From the NCBI GenBank assembly GCA_051883735.1, contig JBJEUH010000173.1, positions 1 through 49,150 on the forward strand: 49,150 bases of DNA, read 5' to 3'. Source of the stretch: Ventricola sp051883735. GTDB taxonomy: Bacteria; Bacillota; Clostridia; Christensenellales; Aristaeellaceae. Under the pieces are notes generated by a model. That model saw nothing but the letters and a program-made list of their open reading frames with translations, did not search any database and had not been told where the DNA came from. Within the stretch, counting starts at the first letter, position 1; each line of letters starts with the position of its first letter. Below are positions 49,077-49,150 of this stretch, one piece after another. The position numbers and the translations under genes were made by a program.

Positions 49077-49150
49077 TCGACAAGGCCATGTGGGATGCGC
49101 TGTGGACGATGGCGCCCGGCGAAATGACGTTTCTGTGCGTGATGACCGTG
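49073..49150 (+). CDS. Element gene, 3' cut off by the window
   Basis: GTG 49073 overlaps the previous stop (gtga), with ggggaggaaaaag upstream. The 26 visible codons (MIDKAMWDALWTMAPGEM at the start) stay open to the right edge. Too short to identify. Confidence 0.6.
   Translation, partial: MIDKAMWDALWTMAPGEMTFLCVMTV

Overview
The window looks like chromosome from a GC-rich, spore-forming anaerobe of the Clostridia (Bacillota). Supporting signs are the gene order prmA-rsmE-mtaB-HIT-rpsU, a T-box leader, SAM-I and yybP-ykoY riboswitches, Rex, rubrerythrin, Coat F spore-coat proteins and a PASTA-domain penicillin-binding protein. No genus can be named from the sequence alone. Most genes are on the + strand, and nearly all promoters and terminators match the standard vegetative sigma and intrinsic hairpin patterns.

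Layout. 1-4855: translation and RNA-modification genes (prmA, rsmE, a DUF4236 gene, mtaB, a HIT protein, rpsU). 5148-7949: a Trm11-like methyltransferase, rho, rpmE. 8322-11624: an accessory locus resembling a RiPP (ribosomally made, modified peptide) cluster. It has a PAS-winged-helix regulator, a small peptide gene, a 171-residue candidate substrate with a KP leader, a strong hairpin, a radical SAM/SPASM maturase and a PqqD-like recognition protein. 11842-24119: a cut-down division and cell-wall cluster (mraZ, ftsL, PBP, murE, mraY, murD, ftsW, ftsQ, ftsA, ftsZ) without rsmH, murF, murG, murC or murB. 24211-29961: single genes with their own promoters (secreted protein, 2-hydroxyacid dehydrogenase, cytidylate-kinase-like protein, tdk, rubrerythrin, and a cation exchanger behind a Mn2+-type riboswitch). 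30014-43117: leuA with a Leu T-box, rplM-rpsI-secG, rnr, rex, a VanW protein, a TetR regulator, two membrane proteins, a TtcA-type enzyme, and metK behind a SAM riboswitch. 43325-43759: two small Coat F proteins.

44090 to the right edge is an integrated element, prophage or related. It has a tyrosine integrase, an S24 repressor and a Cro-like protein diverging over three palindromic operators, a secreted cargo protein in the repressor operon, and early genes. It starts inside the 3' end of a YitT-family (DUF2179) gene, of which only the tail remains.

Two families of dispersed intergenic repeats run through the host part. Family A is about 95 bp, often ends in a terminator hairpin, lies mostly just 3' of genes, and has apparent internal-deletion forms. 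Family B carries two consecutive hairpins whose stems differ between copies while pairing is kept. The candidates most likely to be new biology are the RiPP-like locus and these structured repeats.
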